Positions 18,409 through 27,351 of a stretch of DNA of 58,991 bases are shown piece by piece (the first letter of the stretch is position 1; each line of letters opens with the position of its first letter). Source of the DNA: Spirulina subsalsa FACHB-351 (GTDB lineage Bacteria; Cyanobacteriota; Cyanobacteriia; Cyanobacteriales; Spirulinaceae); assembly GCF_026130165.1 (NCBI RefSeq), contig NZ_JAIHOM010000015.1, positions 1-58,991 on the forward strand. Direction: 5' to 3'. The notes below the pieces were generated by a model that did not search any database, was not told where the DNA came from, and worked only from the letters and a program-made list of their open reading frames with translations. The position numbers and the translations under genes are program-made.

Positions 18409-18945
18409 GGTTTCAATCTAGGATAAGTGTGCGTTCTGGGGTGATCTCACCCGAATTCAGGGCTACTTTGATCCTAACATTGCCTCCTCCCTTTGCGGGA
18501 GTTTAGAGGGATAGCCTTGTAAAGAGTTTAATCTAACCAGTCCCCATGTCGCGGTCGGTGATGGTATTGACTTAGCTCTTGATATCAAGGGCGTTTCACA
18601 ATCTATGACCTCAGACCCCACACCCCCTAGAGTGGGATTGTTGGAATAATGGGGGATAATTATTAAGATCAGCCCACAATGATTGATGATGATGGGCGGG
18701 TGAATACACCCTAGGAAAGAGGGTAATTTTTCACCCTTGCCAATGAAAGAACGATGAGAGAGTAACAGGGTTTCTGGGGAATGGATGATTGATCAATGGT
18801 GGAGTCTATCCTTTCCCTAGGCTGATAATTGATAATTGAGCATTGATAATTGATTATTAATTGTCCCCTTTTGTTCCAGAGTAGGATGGAACTTGTACAA
18901 TTTATTGGCAGTGGTCGTTTAATGCAGTGCCATTGAACGGAATTT
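18409..18945. other. Intergenic stretch between divergent DUF445 and NACHT genes
   Basis: No gene or RNA was recognised. A hairpin-forming CTCCCTTTGCGGGAG lies near 18486-18500, and TTGATAATTGA short repeats lie near 18822-18865. The promoters of the two divergent genes must be within this stretch, but I cannot point to a clear -10/-35 pair. Confidence 0.5.
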
Positions 18946-21360
18946 ATGAAATCTTTTTTGAGCGCTGACATGGCACAACCCGCAAAGCAATTGCTCAAAG
19001 CAACGCCAGATGGCATTCAACAGGCGAAGTTAGCGTGGTTGGCTTCTGCGAATCAGATCATGAGAAATTTGGAGTCTGCCCCTTACTTTATTTCTCAAAA
19101 GACGATTCATCATTTTTTTGAAGGTCAACCGATTGAGTCTCAAGATTTTCAGAAAATTTGTATTGCTTTGGGTCTGAAATGGAGAGAAATCGCGGGATTG
19201 CCCCAAAAACCTCGACCGATTCCCCCTCCCCCGGCGGCTCCTCCTCGGGTTAATTCTTCGTTGCGTGCGATCGCCGATTCGGTAAGGGAACGCCTCTATA
19301 CCAAGCTACAAGAACGTTATAGTCAAATTACACTCCTGAACCACCGACTAGCCCCAACTAGCGGGGTAGAGTTTGATGTGTATCGGGTGAGTCGTGTCTC
19401 TCGGGAAACCTACCTAGACTTAACGGAGTTTGTTAACCATCCCCATGAACGTGCAGAAGTCGAACGTTTAGGACTCGGAGAACGTCAAGATCGTTTAGGG
19501 GGATTGCAAGCGGTGCAAACCTCGCCGCGTCTGATTTTACTCGGTCCGTCGGGAGCGGGGAAAACGACTTTTTTATCCCGTGTTGCGATCGCCTGCACTC
19601 AAGGAGAACTCCCAGAACATTGGATTCCAGTGTATATCTGTTTACATGACTTTCCCGACACAACCCTAGAAAGTCCCAATTTTTTACGCGCTACCATTCA
19701 ACAAATTTTAGATACGGAAGAAAACAAGCAAACGGAATATCTACTCAATGCTGGACAGCTATTGATTCTAATCGATGGCATGGATGAAGTTCCTCTAACT
19801 ATCCGCAGACATTTACAATATCAAATTCGCTCTCTTCTGCAACGCTACTATAAAAACCGTTTTCTCCTCACCTGCCGCACCCAAATTACAGAATATACTT
19901 TCCCCACGTTTGAATATATCGAATTGGCAGAATTTAACCGTTCCCAATTGCAAAAGTTTGCTGATGTTTGGTTCACATCTCAAAATATTGAGAAGCCGAA
20001 AAGTGTCCTCAAACAATTTTTAGCGGAGTTAGACTTGCCCAAATATCATAAGGTGGTTCCCCTCTTCAATACGCCCCTTTTCCTTAGCTTTGCTTGTTGG
20101 ATCTTCCAAGACCTGAACAAACTCCCTAAGCGCCCTTTTGATTTTTATGAGCAAGGTTTAGATCGTTTATTAGAGCAGTGGAATCTAGTGTATCCACGCT
20201 TTCAAAGTTATATTTATCAAACCCTTGACAAAGCTCATAAGCTTAAGTTATTAAGTCTTTTATCTTCTTTACTCTTCCAAAAACAAGAATTGTTGGTTGA
20301 GTATGATGTCATGTGTCAATATCTCTATAGCTATGTGACAGAAGTCTTGCAGATTCCCGCCCATCCCCAAGAATTATTAAAAGAAAGTCAGCAAATTTTA
20401 CAAAGTATTGAAGGACAACATGGGTTGATTATTGAAAAATTACCGAGTATCATGTCTTTTGGCAATCATGGCATTCACGAATACTTAACCAGTGAACTGA
20501 TTTTGGAACATTTTAAGGCAGATGATCTCGATGCTATTATTAATCCCTTTATTAAAATTCAATGGCAGAAATATCTATTATTTGCAGTCAATCATCTGGA
20601 AAATGTCAATGATTTGTTAATGCGATTAAAAAAGAAAATTGATTATTTGTTGGTCAACGATCCTAAGATTCAAATCTTTTTATCTTGGGTGAATCAAAAA
20701 TCTTTGTTAGTCAAGGTTCCCTACAAACCCGCGGCCGTTCGTGCCTTTTATTTTTCCCAAGCTTTGGCTCGTATTTTTGAACCTAAATTAGCCCGTCCGT
20801 TGGACTTTTCCCACGCAGTTGATCGGGTGTTACGGTCTTCTTTGCATGATCGGACTTTAGCTTGTGAATTGGACGAAAAGTTAGATCAAGCTTTCCGACG
20901 GTATCCTCTGAGAAATTTAGATTACGATTTATTGATTGATTTAGTTTTAGATTGTTTATTGGGAACTTTTGCCAATGACTTGGGGTTGTTTATCACATTT
21001 ATGCAGGATCGTCAACTCAAATTAGATCCAGATTTGCGAGCCGCTTTGAATCGGTTTAAGGAACAAATTCCTGACGCGACCCAAGACCGCAGTAAGTATC
21101 AAAAATGGTGGCAGGCTAATAATAAAATTTGGACAAGAAATTTAAGGTTAGTAATTATTGAGTCTAGGAATATTGGCTATGATTGGCAGTTTAGTAAAGC
21201 ACAGCAGGAGTTGCTAAAGCAGTATTACGAGGCGAATAAGTTGTTAGTTGCTTGTTTGTATAGCAACCCCAAAATTAGTCCTGATGTGATTCAAGAAATT
21301 GAGGATACTTTAATTCTTTCGGTGGCGGAGTTGGAGTCCCGATATCATGATGAAATCTAG
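18946..21360 (+). CDS. NACHT-type STAND NTPase with N-terminal helix-turn-helix-like domain
   Basis: 804 residues. Residues 20-85 form a small helical domain common to cyanobacterial NACHT and VMAP-type proteins (QKTIHHFFEG, FQKICIALGLKWREI), resembling a DNA-binding HTH. A Pro-rich linker follows, then the NTPase: Walker A GPSGAGKTT at 200-208, Walker B LLILIDGMDE at 272-281, and the sensor RFLLTCRTQI near 305. After about 480 come helical segments without obvious WD40, TPR or LRR repeats. NACHT proteins are signal-transducing ATPases; several bacterial ones act in phage defence. No effector domain such as a nuclease or TIR is visible. The ATG at 18946 (or at codon 9) fits. Confidence 0.85.
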   Translation: MKSFLSADMAQPAKQLLKATPDGIQQAKLAWLASANQIMRNLESAPYFISQKTIHHFFEGQPIESQDFQKICIALGLKWREIAGLPQKPRPIPPPPAAPPRVNSSLRAIADSVRERLYTKLQERYSQITLLNHRLAPTSGVEFDVYRVSRVSRETYLDLTEFVNHPHERAEVERLGLGERQDRLGGLQAVQTSPRLILLGPSGAGKTTFLSRVAIACTQGELPEHWIPVYICLHDFPDTTLESPNFLRATIQQILDTEENKQTEYLLNAGQLLILIDGMDEVPLTIRRHLQYQIRSLLQRYYKNRFLLTCRTQITEYTFPTFEYIELAEFNRSQLQKFADVWFTSQNIEKPKSVLKQFLAELDLPKYHKVVPLFNTPLFLSFACWIFQDLNKLPKRPFDFYEQGLDRLLEQWNLVYPRFQSYIYQTLDKAHKLKLLSLLSSLLFQKQELLVEYDVMCQYLYSYVTEVLQIPAHPQELLKESQQILQSIEGQHGLIIEKLPSIMSFGNHGIHEYLTSELILEHFKADDLDAIINPFIKIQWQKYLLFAVNHLENVNDLLMRLKKKIDYLLVNDPKIQIFLSWVNQKSLLVKVPYKPAAVRAFYFSQALARIFEPKLARPLDFSHAVDRVLRSSLHDRTLACELDEKLDQAFRRYPLRNLDYDLLIDLVLDCLLGTFANDLGLFITFMQDRQLKLDPDLRAALNRFKEQIPDATQDRSKYQKWWQANNKIWTRNLRLVIIESRNIGYDWQFSKAQQELLKQYYEANKLLVACLYSNPKISPDVIQEIEDTLILSVAELESRYHDEI

Positions 21361-21363
21361 GGC

Positions 21364-21410
21364 AATTGTTGGGTTGCGCTGGCGTTCTACCCAACCCAAC
21401 AATTAAGTTA
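21364..21410. repeat. Dispersed GTTGGGTTGCGCT-type palindromic repeat
   Basis: CAATTGTTGGGTTGCGCT is followed by a loop and ACCCAACCCAACAATT. The same family occurs in tandem near 27.1-27.3 kb and 42.6-42.7 kb, and singly near 35.28 and 43.18 kb. Here it lies between the convergent ends of the NACHT and lepB genes and could serve as a bidirectional terminator. Confidence 0.75.
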
Positions 21411-22445
21411 TAAGGGTTGAATGCGACCGGGGGGAAATACAATTTTATAGGCTTGTCCAATGACGAGATCGGAGGGAAGGAAACCCCACACATGGGAGTC
21501 GAAACTGTCATTGCGGCGATCGCCTAAAACCCAGTATTTATCCTCTGGCACTCTCTGGGCGGCGATGTCATAGTTGGCCGGAGACGTGACATAACGTTCT
21601 GCAATGGCTTGATTGTTGAGATAAACAACCCCATCCCGGACTTGAATGAGTTGGCCGGGAGTCCCCATGACGCGCTTGACATAATAAACTGTATCGTCGG
21701 GATGACTGAGGGGATCCATTGCTTTGACGAAATCGGGGGCCTCAAATACAATGATATCCCCGACTTGGGGCTGATAATTCTTTGATTTGCGGACTAAAAT
21801 CCGATCGTTGACCTGAAGGGTAGGCTGCATGGAACCACTGGGGATCACAAACATTTCCACCTGTTGATTTAACCAGAGGGGGAAGTAATTGCCTAATAAT
21901 TCTAAACTGAATAGAATTCCGGCCAAGATAGCCACTAATCGGCGACCGTTGGAGGTGGTTTTGGCTAGGGGAAAGGCTTGATAGGCATGATAGGAGGCGA
22001 TCGCACTAATGAAAGGTGAGATCGTCAAGAGGGAGGGAAACACCTGATCAAAAATCGACAACAGGAGAAACGCCCCGAGAAAAAACGCCCCCCAGCCCAC
22101 CTTATCCCCGTAAAATTGCCCTAAACCGGGCAAAATGCGCGATAAAAACACTGCAAACCAAGGATTTTTCACCCGACGGGGGATTTTCTCCCCTGTCATA
22201 TCAGTCTCAACGCTGTAGTAAGCGTCAAATAGATTGCCGATGTACACCCCGGCAATTAAGAAGAAACAACTTAACCCTAAAACGGTGTTGCCATTGGCGG
22301 CAAAAATAGACCAAGCGGAAAAGGCAATTAGCCCCATTTGTGCTAGGAACCAAATCCCTCCTTTTACCCATTTACGGGCATACCACTGCCCTATTCCGGG
22401 GAAGAATAGGGACAGATTAATGGCTAGCCAGGGGTCTTGTCTCAT
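21408..22445 (-). CDS. lepB: Signal peptidase I with extra N-terminal membrane domain
   Basis: 345 residues. The catalytic domain is at the C-terminus: Ser205 in IPSGSMQPTL, Lys257 in YYVKRVMGTPGQ, and the later WVLGDRRNDSFDSHVWGFL. It cleaves signal peptides from exported proteins. The first 190 residues hold five or six hydrophobic segments in two similar halves, each starting with a TM2-like motif (FFPGIGQWYARKW and ILPGLGQFYGDK). Ordinary LepB has only one or two membrane segments, so this is a fused form. It lies directly downstream of dapF on the same strand, with a 19-base gap. Confidence 0.9.
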   Translation of the reverse strand: MRQDPWLAINLSLFFPGIGQWYARKWVKGGIWFLAQMGLIAFSAWSIFAANGNTVLGLSCFFLIAGVYIGNLFDAYYSVETDMTGEKIPRRVKNPWFAVFLSRILPGLGQFYGDKVGWGAFFLGAFLLLSIFDQVFPSLLTISPFISAIASYHAYQAFPLAKTTSNGRRLVAILAGILFSLELLGNYFPLWLNQQVEMFVIPSGSMQPTLQVNDRILVRKSKNYQPQVGDIIVFEAPDFVKAMDPLSHPDDTVYYVKRVMGTPGQLIQVRDGVVYLNNQAIAERYVTSPANYDIAAQRVPEDKYWVLGDRRNDSFDSHVWGFLPSDLVIGQAYKIVFPPGRIQPL

Positions 22446-22464
22446 TAGAGGGAATCAAGGGTAT

Positions 22465-23316
22465 TCAACGATTGAGTATCAATTGTCCAGTAAACACTTT
22501 TTGAGCTGGGCCAGTCATATAAATCCGTTGACTCCTTTGATCCCATTCAATGGTTAAACAACCACCGGGTAATTCTACCGTACAAGTGGCCTCGCTGTGA
22601 CCTGTTAACACGCCAGCCACTACCGAGGCACAGGCTCCGGTTCCACAGGCTAAGGTAGCCCCAGCGCCTCGTTCCCAGACGCGCATTTTCAGGTAGTTGG
22701 GGGCGATCACTTGGATAAATTCGGTGTTGGTGCGTTGGGGAAAGACGGAATGATGCTCGAATTGAGGGCCAACGGTGGCAAGGGCGATCTGGTCTACGTC
22801 ATCTACGAAAGTAATACAGTGGGGATTGCCCATGCTCACACAGGTGACAGCCCAGGTTTGTCCGGCGACGTTGAGGGGAATATTAATCACTTTTTGGTCG
22901 GCGGCGTTGAGGGTGGTGGGGATTTGGGCAGCTGTCACCTTGGGAATGCCCATGTCTACCTTAATTTGACCTTCAGGGGTCAGTTGAGGGGTAATTAGGC
23001 CGGCTAGGGTGTGGATAGCAAAGGTTTGGTTGGGGGTGGTATTGCCTGTTAATTCGGCGATGAAGTGGGCGAAACACCGGATGCCATTGCCGCACATTTC
23101 AGGTTCTGACCCGTCGGAGTTAAAGATTCTCATGGTATAGTCGCTACCCTCTTGACCGGGGAGGGCGAAGATCACACCGTCGGCTCCGATGCCAAAATTG
23201 CGATCGCACAAGGGAACCGCTTGTTCTGGGGTAATTAAAGGGTCTGGACTGTGACGATTATCAATTAAGATAAAATCGTTACCGAGGCCGTGATATTTAG
23301 TAAAGGCGATTTCCAT
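22465..23316 (-). CDS. dapF: Diaminopimelate epimerase
   Basis: 283 residues. DapF interconverts LL- and meso-diaminopimelate for lysine and peptidoglycan synthesis, using two cysteines as acid and base. Both are present: [13 protein letters not shown] and [14 protein letters not shown]. The N-terminal [15 protein letters not shown] is typical and sets the start at 23316. The gene diverges from hfq, a neighbour arrangement known in other cyanobacteria, and is followed by lepB. Confidence 0.95.
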   Translation of the reverse strand: MEIAFTKYHGLGNDFILIDNRHSPDPLITPEQAVPLCDRNFGIGADGVIFALPGQEGSDYTMRIFNSDGSEPEMCGNGIRCFAHFIAELTGNTTPNQTFAIHTLAGLITPQLTPEGQIKVDMGIPKVTAAQIPTTLNAADQKVINIPLNVAGQTWAVTCVSMGNPHCITFVDDVDQIALATVGPQFEHHSVFPQRTNTEFIQVIAPNYLKMRVWERGAGATLACGTGACASVVAGVLTGHSEATCTVELPGGCLTIEWDQRSQRIYMTGPAQKVFTGQLILNR

Positions 23317-23397
23317 GATCTTTCTGGGGTGAGTGAACGGGCTACAAACAGAATAGGCTAATTTGAATTGACTATCGTTAAGCTACAAGTTTAAATT

Positions 23398-23610
23398 ATG
23401 ACTGACTTTGACACTGGATTACCGAGTACAAGACAACTCCAAAATTTTAACCGTGAAAAGGTAGAGGTTGAGTTCAAGTTAATGACGGGGGATGTAATCA
23501 CCGGAAAGATGGTCTGGCAAGATGCCCAATGTATCTGTCTACAAGACGCATCGGAACAACTGACGGTCATCTGGCGACAGGCGATCGCTTATCATAAACC
23601 CCTTGGATGA
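23398..23610 (+). CDS. hfq: Hfq-like Sm-fold protein (cyanobacterial type)
   Basis: 70 residues with the cyanobacterial Hfq pattern: a short N-terminal leader (LPSTRQLQNF), then an Sm fold with VEVEFKLMTGDVITGKMVWQD and the second Sm part LTVIWRQAIAYHKPL. Cyanobacterial Hfq lacks the classic RNA-binding residues and, in the studied example, supports motility and type IV pili rather than sRNA pairing. The ATG at 23398 fits. The gene sits next to dapF, which supports the assignment. Confidence 0.9.
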   Translation: MTDFDTGLPSTRQLQNFNREKVEVEFKLMTGDVITGKMVWQDAQCICLQDASEQLTVIWRQAIAYHKPLG

Positions 23611-23743
23611 AGTCCTCTCCGGCCGCGAAGAATCGCCTAGTTGTCTGAGCCAAGAGTAACTAGCGTTTCCTCTCAAGATAGGAGATGATGGAAGATACAT
23701 TTGAATCGTAACAAGTGCATTGACGTAATTTTTCAAAGAAGCA

Positions 23744-24286
23744 ATGAGTAGCATCGAAAAGATTGTGGAACAGGCGCTACGAGATGGTTATTTAACCCCG
23801 ACGATGGAAGCGGAAGTAGGGCGCATCTGCGATACGGCTTCGGAACTGTCCATTGAAGAGTATATGGCCCTCGACCGACTGATGGGGGCGCTGCTCACCG
23901 GAGAAGTTGTTGCGGTACCCCGCAAGCAGTTTATTAACGTGATGGAGGAATTGGTTCTCAGTGAAGCCATTGCTAGAGTGGCAGAAATTGAGGCAACCAC
24001 AGATAAGGTTTTAGATGTGGGGGATATTGCCGCCTATACGTTAAACCGTTTGCCGCCCCTCTATGCTACGACGGAAGAAGGGGCTAGTTATCAGAGGCAA
24101 AAGGCAAAGGAAGAGTTGCAGGAGTTAATTAATCAACAGATTAGTGATGCGATCTCCCGCAGTTTAGAACAACCGGAATTCTACCCCGAACGGACTCCCG
24201 TGGCGAAAACCTCATCAGGAGATGTCCTCAAGCAAGTCAGCAACTTGCTACAATCCCATGCTACCCAGTATGAAACTCAGGATTAG
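23744..24286 (+). CDS. ComFB-domain protein
   Basis: 180 residues. The ComFB domain covers about residues 60-115 (FINVMEELVLSEAIARV then DVGDIAAYTLNRLPPLYATTEEG), matching the late-competence protein family. Cyanobacterial members bind cyclic di-nucleotides and affect DNA uptake and piliation. The N-terminal 55 residues form an acidic helical region and the C-terminal 50 residues are mostly helical. It follows hfq by 134 bases in the same direction; both links to type IV pili make a functional association plausible. Confidence 0.85.
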   Translation: MSSIEKIVEQALRDGYLTPTMEAEVGRICDTASELSIEEYMALDRLMGALLTGEVVAVPRKQFINVMEELVLSEAIARVAEIEATTDKVLDVGDIAAYTLNRLPPLYATTEEGASYQRQKAKEELQELINQQISDAISRSLEQPEFYPERTPVAKTSSGDVLKQVSNLLQSHATQYETQD

Positions 24287-24458
24287 TCGGTGTTATGGGG
24301 GCCAGGAGCGGCAGTAGTGACTTCTCACAGAATTAGTAGTGCTAAGGGTCAATGCTCTCTCCCCATCGCTCTCGAACTTTTGTAACAATCTCGGGAACTT
24401 TCCTGAATCCAGAGGGTCAGAAAAGGAAAAGGATGAAAATTGTTCCTTTGAGAAACCC

Positions 24459-25118
24459 ATGAGTCAGTCAGTTCCTGCAACCTGGTCAACCATTGAGGCG
24501 AAAGTTCCTCAATCTTCGGTGTCTCTCGACAAACTCCCTAACTACGATTTGATTTTACGTTGTCAAGAGGGCGTTAAACCCGATCGCGCAGCGTTTGCCG
24601 AACTTCTCCGTCGGTATCAGTCCCATGTGGAAAAAATCCTGTATCATCTAGCTCCAGATTGGCAGGATCGCGCCGACTTAGCCCAAGAGGTTTGGATTCG
24701 AGTCTACCGGAATATTAATCGTCTTAAAGAGCCGGTTAAATTTAAAAGTTGGTTGAGCCGTATCGCAACAAACTTGTTTTATGATGAGTTACGCAAACGG
24801 AAGCGCGTGGCAAGTCCCCTGTCTCTCGATGCTCCCCGAGCTATGGATGACGGAGAAATGTCTTGGGAACTTCCTTCCGATGCGCCCAGTCCAGATGATA
24901 GTCTAGCGACCCGCGAGTTTTACGAACAGTTACAAACGGCGATCGCAGACCTACCCGAAGCGTTCCGAACCACCATAGTCCTGCGAGAAATTCAAGGCCT
25001 GGCCTATGAAGAAATCGCCGAAATTACTGGGGTTTCTCTCGGAACCGTCAAATCTCGGATTGCTCGCGCCAGAACGCGCCTCCAGTCTGAGTTACAACCT
25101 TACTTGGATGTGGAATAA
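24459..25118 (+). CDS. sigG: ECF sigma factor, SigG-like
   Basis: 219 residues from the ATG at 24459, chosen over a start 40 codons earlier because the extension has no family match and MSQSVPATW leads directly into the domain. Region 2 (AFAELLRRYQSHVEKILYHL, DRADLAQEVWIRVYRNI) and region 4 (LPEAFRTTIVLREIQGLAYEEIAEITG, TVKSRIARARTRLQ) are intact. ECF sigma factors direct RNA polymerase to stress or envelope genes. The following gene encodes a matching anti-sigma factor, so the two form a regulatory pair. Confidence 0.93.
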   Translation: MSQSVPATWSTIEAKVPQSSVSLDKLPNYDLILRCQEGVKPDRAAFAELLRRYQSHVEKILYHLAPDWQDRADLAQEVWIRVYRNINRLKEPVKFKSWLSRIATNLFYDELRKRKRVASPLSLDAPRAMDDGEMSWELPSDAPSPDDSLATREFYEQLQTAIADLPEAFRTTIVLREIQGLAYEEIAEITGVSLGTVKSRIARARTRLQSELQPYLDVE

Positions 25119-25258
25119 GGGGGAACGAACATTTTCTGTGTGGGGAAAAGGTTCAACTATTCCAAAGTCCAAATATTCTAAGACCTTAACAACCTTTCGT
25201 TTTCGTACTATTGGCACAATCAGGGAGCAACCTGAATTAAGAGGTGGGTGATCAAGCC

Positions 25259-25861
25259 ATGACTTCTAACAAGAACAGGGATCAAAATTCTAATCAAGAC
25301 CTGTCTAGCCGCAAGGTCTTCTCAAACCATTCTCACACACATTCCTACAAGGATATGGATACTCGTCAACGCGATCGCTTTGAATTAATTAGTGCTTACC
25401 TCGACGGAGAAGCTAATCCTGCTGAACGCAAACGGGTTCAGCAATGGCTGGACACCGATCCCGAATGTCAACGTCTATATCGCCGTTTACTCAAACTCCG
25501 CAACGGTATCCAATCCCTGCCCACTCCGGCCCCGGCTCAAAGTGCGGAAACCTTAGCCAATCAAGTGATTGCCAAAGTGCGCCAACGGGAACGCCATCGG
25601 GCTTTTGTTTGGGGGGGAAGTGCGATCGCTGCCCTCGTCGTCGGAGCCGTCTCCACCTTATTACCCGGTGAAGGAGCATTTGCCCCTAGAATGGCCTGGA
25701 ATCGCCTCGCAGAACCCGGTCAAACCGAAGAGTTAATGATTGCCCTCAATCAACCCTTAGTTGAAATTCCCGTGGATTCTCAAGCCTTAATGATTCCCCT
25801 CGATCGTCCTTTGGTGGAACTGCACAAACCCACCGTCGCCAGCCCGAGCTATCCTTACTAA
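25259..25861 (+). CDS. Anti-sigma factor for the adjacent ECF sigma
   Basis: 200 residues from the ATG at 25259; an in-frame GTG at 25244 is also possible. The anti-sigma domain is seen around RFELISAYLDGEANPAERKRVQQWLDTDPECQRLYRRLLKLRNGI. The usual HxxxCxxC zinc motif is replaced by a single Cys, as in zinc-free versions. One membrane segment (about 115-135, AFVWGGSAIAALVVGAVSTL) follows, then a short outer part with a repeated LMIxLxxPLVE motif. It would tether the sigma factor to the membrane until a signal releases it. It lies 140 bases after the sigma gene. Confidence 0.88.
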   Translation: MTSNKNRDQNSNQDLSSRKVFSNHSHTHSYKDMDTRQRDRFELISAYLDGEANPAERKRVQQWLDTDPECQRLYRRLLKLRNGIQSLPTPAPAQSAETLANQVIAKVRQRERHRAFVWGGSAIAALVVGAVSTLLPGEGAFAPRMAWNRLAEPGQTEELMIALNQPLVEIPVDSQALMIPLDRPLVELHKPTVASPSYPY

Positions 25862-25869
25862 CGGCCAGT

Positions 25870-26286
25870 CTAGAATTCCCCCCTCTGGGAGTTATAGCTA
25901 GACCAACAGCCAGACGGCAACCACACCCCCTTAAAGCGTCGAATGTTCTGATCCGACATAAAGTAAGTCCAAGCCTTGTCTAGGGGCTGGCCTGACCCAT
26001 CATAAACGATGATTTCCCGCCGTTGGTATTCGTTTTCGTGGGCAGGGCGGTCGGGCGAATAACTCTCCAACTGATCCAACTGTTCTAAAACCCCTTCATC
26101 CTCAAACGTCAAGATCACCCCCTGAATGCGCTCTGTTCCTTCGGCCATCCCCGGATACCCTAGGCAGAGCGCATATAATTTGCCCCAAGCATAGGCCAAG
26201 CGTTCTTGACAAGTTTTCCCGGCACAGTAACGGAAATAATTGATTTCCCCCGGTTTTAAAGTTCCGTAAACAAAAACGTTGAACAA
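25870..26286 (-). CDS. Gamma-glutamylcyclotransferase-fold protein
   Basis: 138 residues of the GGCT/AIG2-like fold: VFVYGTLKPGEINYF at the start, a central barrel with GVILTFEDEGVLEQLDQLESY, and NEYQRREIIVYDGSG holding the presumed catalytic Glu. Family members act on gamma-glutamyl amines or peptides, or are uncharacterised. The stop is 8 bases from the convergent anti-sigma gene. The extra Cys pair near the N-terminus (YCAGKTCQ) recurs in cyanobacterial members. Confidence 0.85.
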   Translation of the reverse strand: MFNVFVYGTLKPGEINYFRYCAGKTCQERLAYAWGKLYALCLGYPGMAEGTERIQGVILTFEDEGVLEQLDQLESYSPDRPAHENEYQRREIIVYDGSGQPLDKAWTYFMSDQNIRRFKGVWLPSGCWSSYNSQRGEF

Positions 26287-26357
26287 AGATCAAACCTCCC
26301 GTACTATGGTGATTAAAATAATGATGACCGCAGGACGTAAGCGAGTGACAACCGATT

Positions 26358-27035
26358 GTGCAAACTCAACGTTTTTCCGAATGCAATCACCCCCTAGTAA
26401 AATCGCTATTCCATCATAGCGATCGCGAACTACTGGCACTGTTTCAACGTTATCCAGAACAGGGCAAGTATTTTGTGGCCATTTTCTGCCGTTATAGTCC
26501 TATTGTCTACACCCTCATTGCCCATTCTGCGCGATCGCCCGTACAAGGAGATTACCTCTTTGCCCTCACCTGGCGACATATTTTCTATGAAATGCGCGGC
26601 TTGGAAATGCGAGGCCTAGAAGAAAACGAAACCAACTCCTTCCAGAATTGGTTAATCAACATGACCGCCATTTGTATTAATCAGGCCAATCTACCCCCCG
26701 TTGAGTCCATTAACTACAAACTTCAGGAAGCCTCACCACCCCTGTGGTGTTACCTAGAACAAGCCCTCGATGCCCTTCCCCCCGTCATCCGTCTGATTGT
26801 CGTCATGGCGCAAACCTTCCACTGGAGCCCCACCCGCATCGCCGCCTACTTACAAGCCGAAGGGGATATGTTCTCACCCGCCCAAGTCCAAGAATTCCTA
26901 GAGCAAGGTTATCACGCCCTAGAGAATAACTTACCCTACGATATTCGCAATATTTACCTAGGAGAAGAACACGATCTCAGTCAGTTATCGGAACAATCCT
27001 CCCCAGATAACCTACTGGTCATTGATTCCGTCTGA
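26358..27035 (+). CDS. Sigma-factor-like protein, degenerate
   Basis: 225 residues. The layout suggests a diverged ECF sigma: a first helical part (DRELLALFQRYPEQGKYFVAIFCRYSPIVYTLIA) like region 2, and LEQALDALPPVIRLIVVMAQTFHWSPTRIAAYLQ like region 4. The normal region 2 DNA-melting and region 4 recognition residues are poorly conserved, and GTVKSR is absent, so it may not bind promoters. A 15-base internal duplication gives EMRGL twice. It diverges from the GGCT-fold gene. Confidence 0.55.
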   Translation: MQTQRFSECNHPLVKSLFHHSDRELLALFQRYPEQGKYFVAIFCRYSPIVYTLIAHSARSPVQGDYLFALTWRHIFYEMRGLEMRGLEENETNSFQNWLINMTAICINQANLPPVESINYKLQEASPPLWCYLEQALDALPPVIRLIVVMAQTFHWSPTRIAAYLQAEGDMFSPAQVQEFLEQGYHALENNLPYDIRNIYLGEEHDLSQLSEQSSPDNLLVIDSV

Positions 27036-27061
27036 GCAACAGCCCTCCCCTCCCTAAACAA

Positions 27062-27302
27062 TTAATAATTGATAATTGTTTCGCCATCCGTAGGTTGGGT
27101 GAAGCGAAGCGCAACCCAACAAAACAATTGATAATTGTTTCGCCATCCGTAGGTTGGGTGAAGCGAAGCGCAACCCAACAAAACAATTGATAATTGTTTC
27201 GCCATCCGTAGGTTGGGTGGAGCAAAGCGCAACCCAACAAAACAATTGATAATTGTTTCGCCATCCGTAGGTTGGGTGAAGCGAAGCGCAACCCAACACC
27301 CC
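27062..27302. repeat. Tandem array: four copies of a 59-base repeat
   Basis: Four units of 59 bases, measured between identical points at 27081, 27140, 27199 and 27258. Each holds CAATTGATAATTG, TTTCGCCATCC and a palindrome GTAGGTTGGGTGAAGC ... GCGCAACCCAAC. The third copy has two changes (GGAGCAAAGC). Each unit can fold as a hairpin. The array lies between the convergent ends of the sigma-like gene and the small protein gene. Confidence 0.9.
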
Positions 27303-27351
27303 TACAATCTAGAAACCCGCTTTCTGGCTACAGCTAATTTTTCACCGCCAA

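Noticed and set aside
27019-27299. Two long minus-strand open frames over the 59-base array
   Set aside because: They are created by the repeats themselves (59 is not a multiple of three, so frames cycle), with no ribosome site or protein-like composition.
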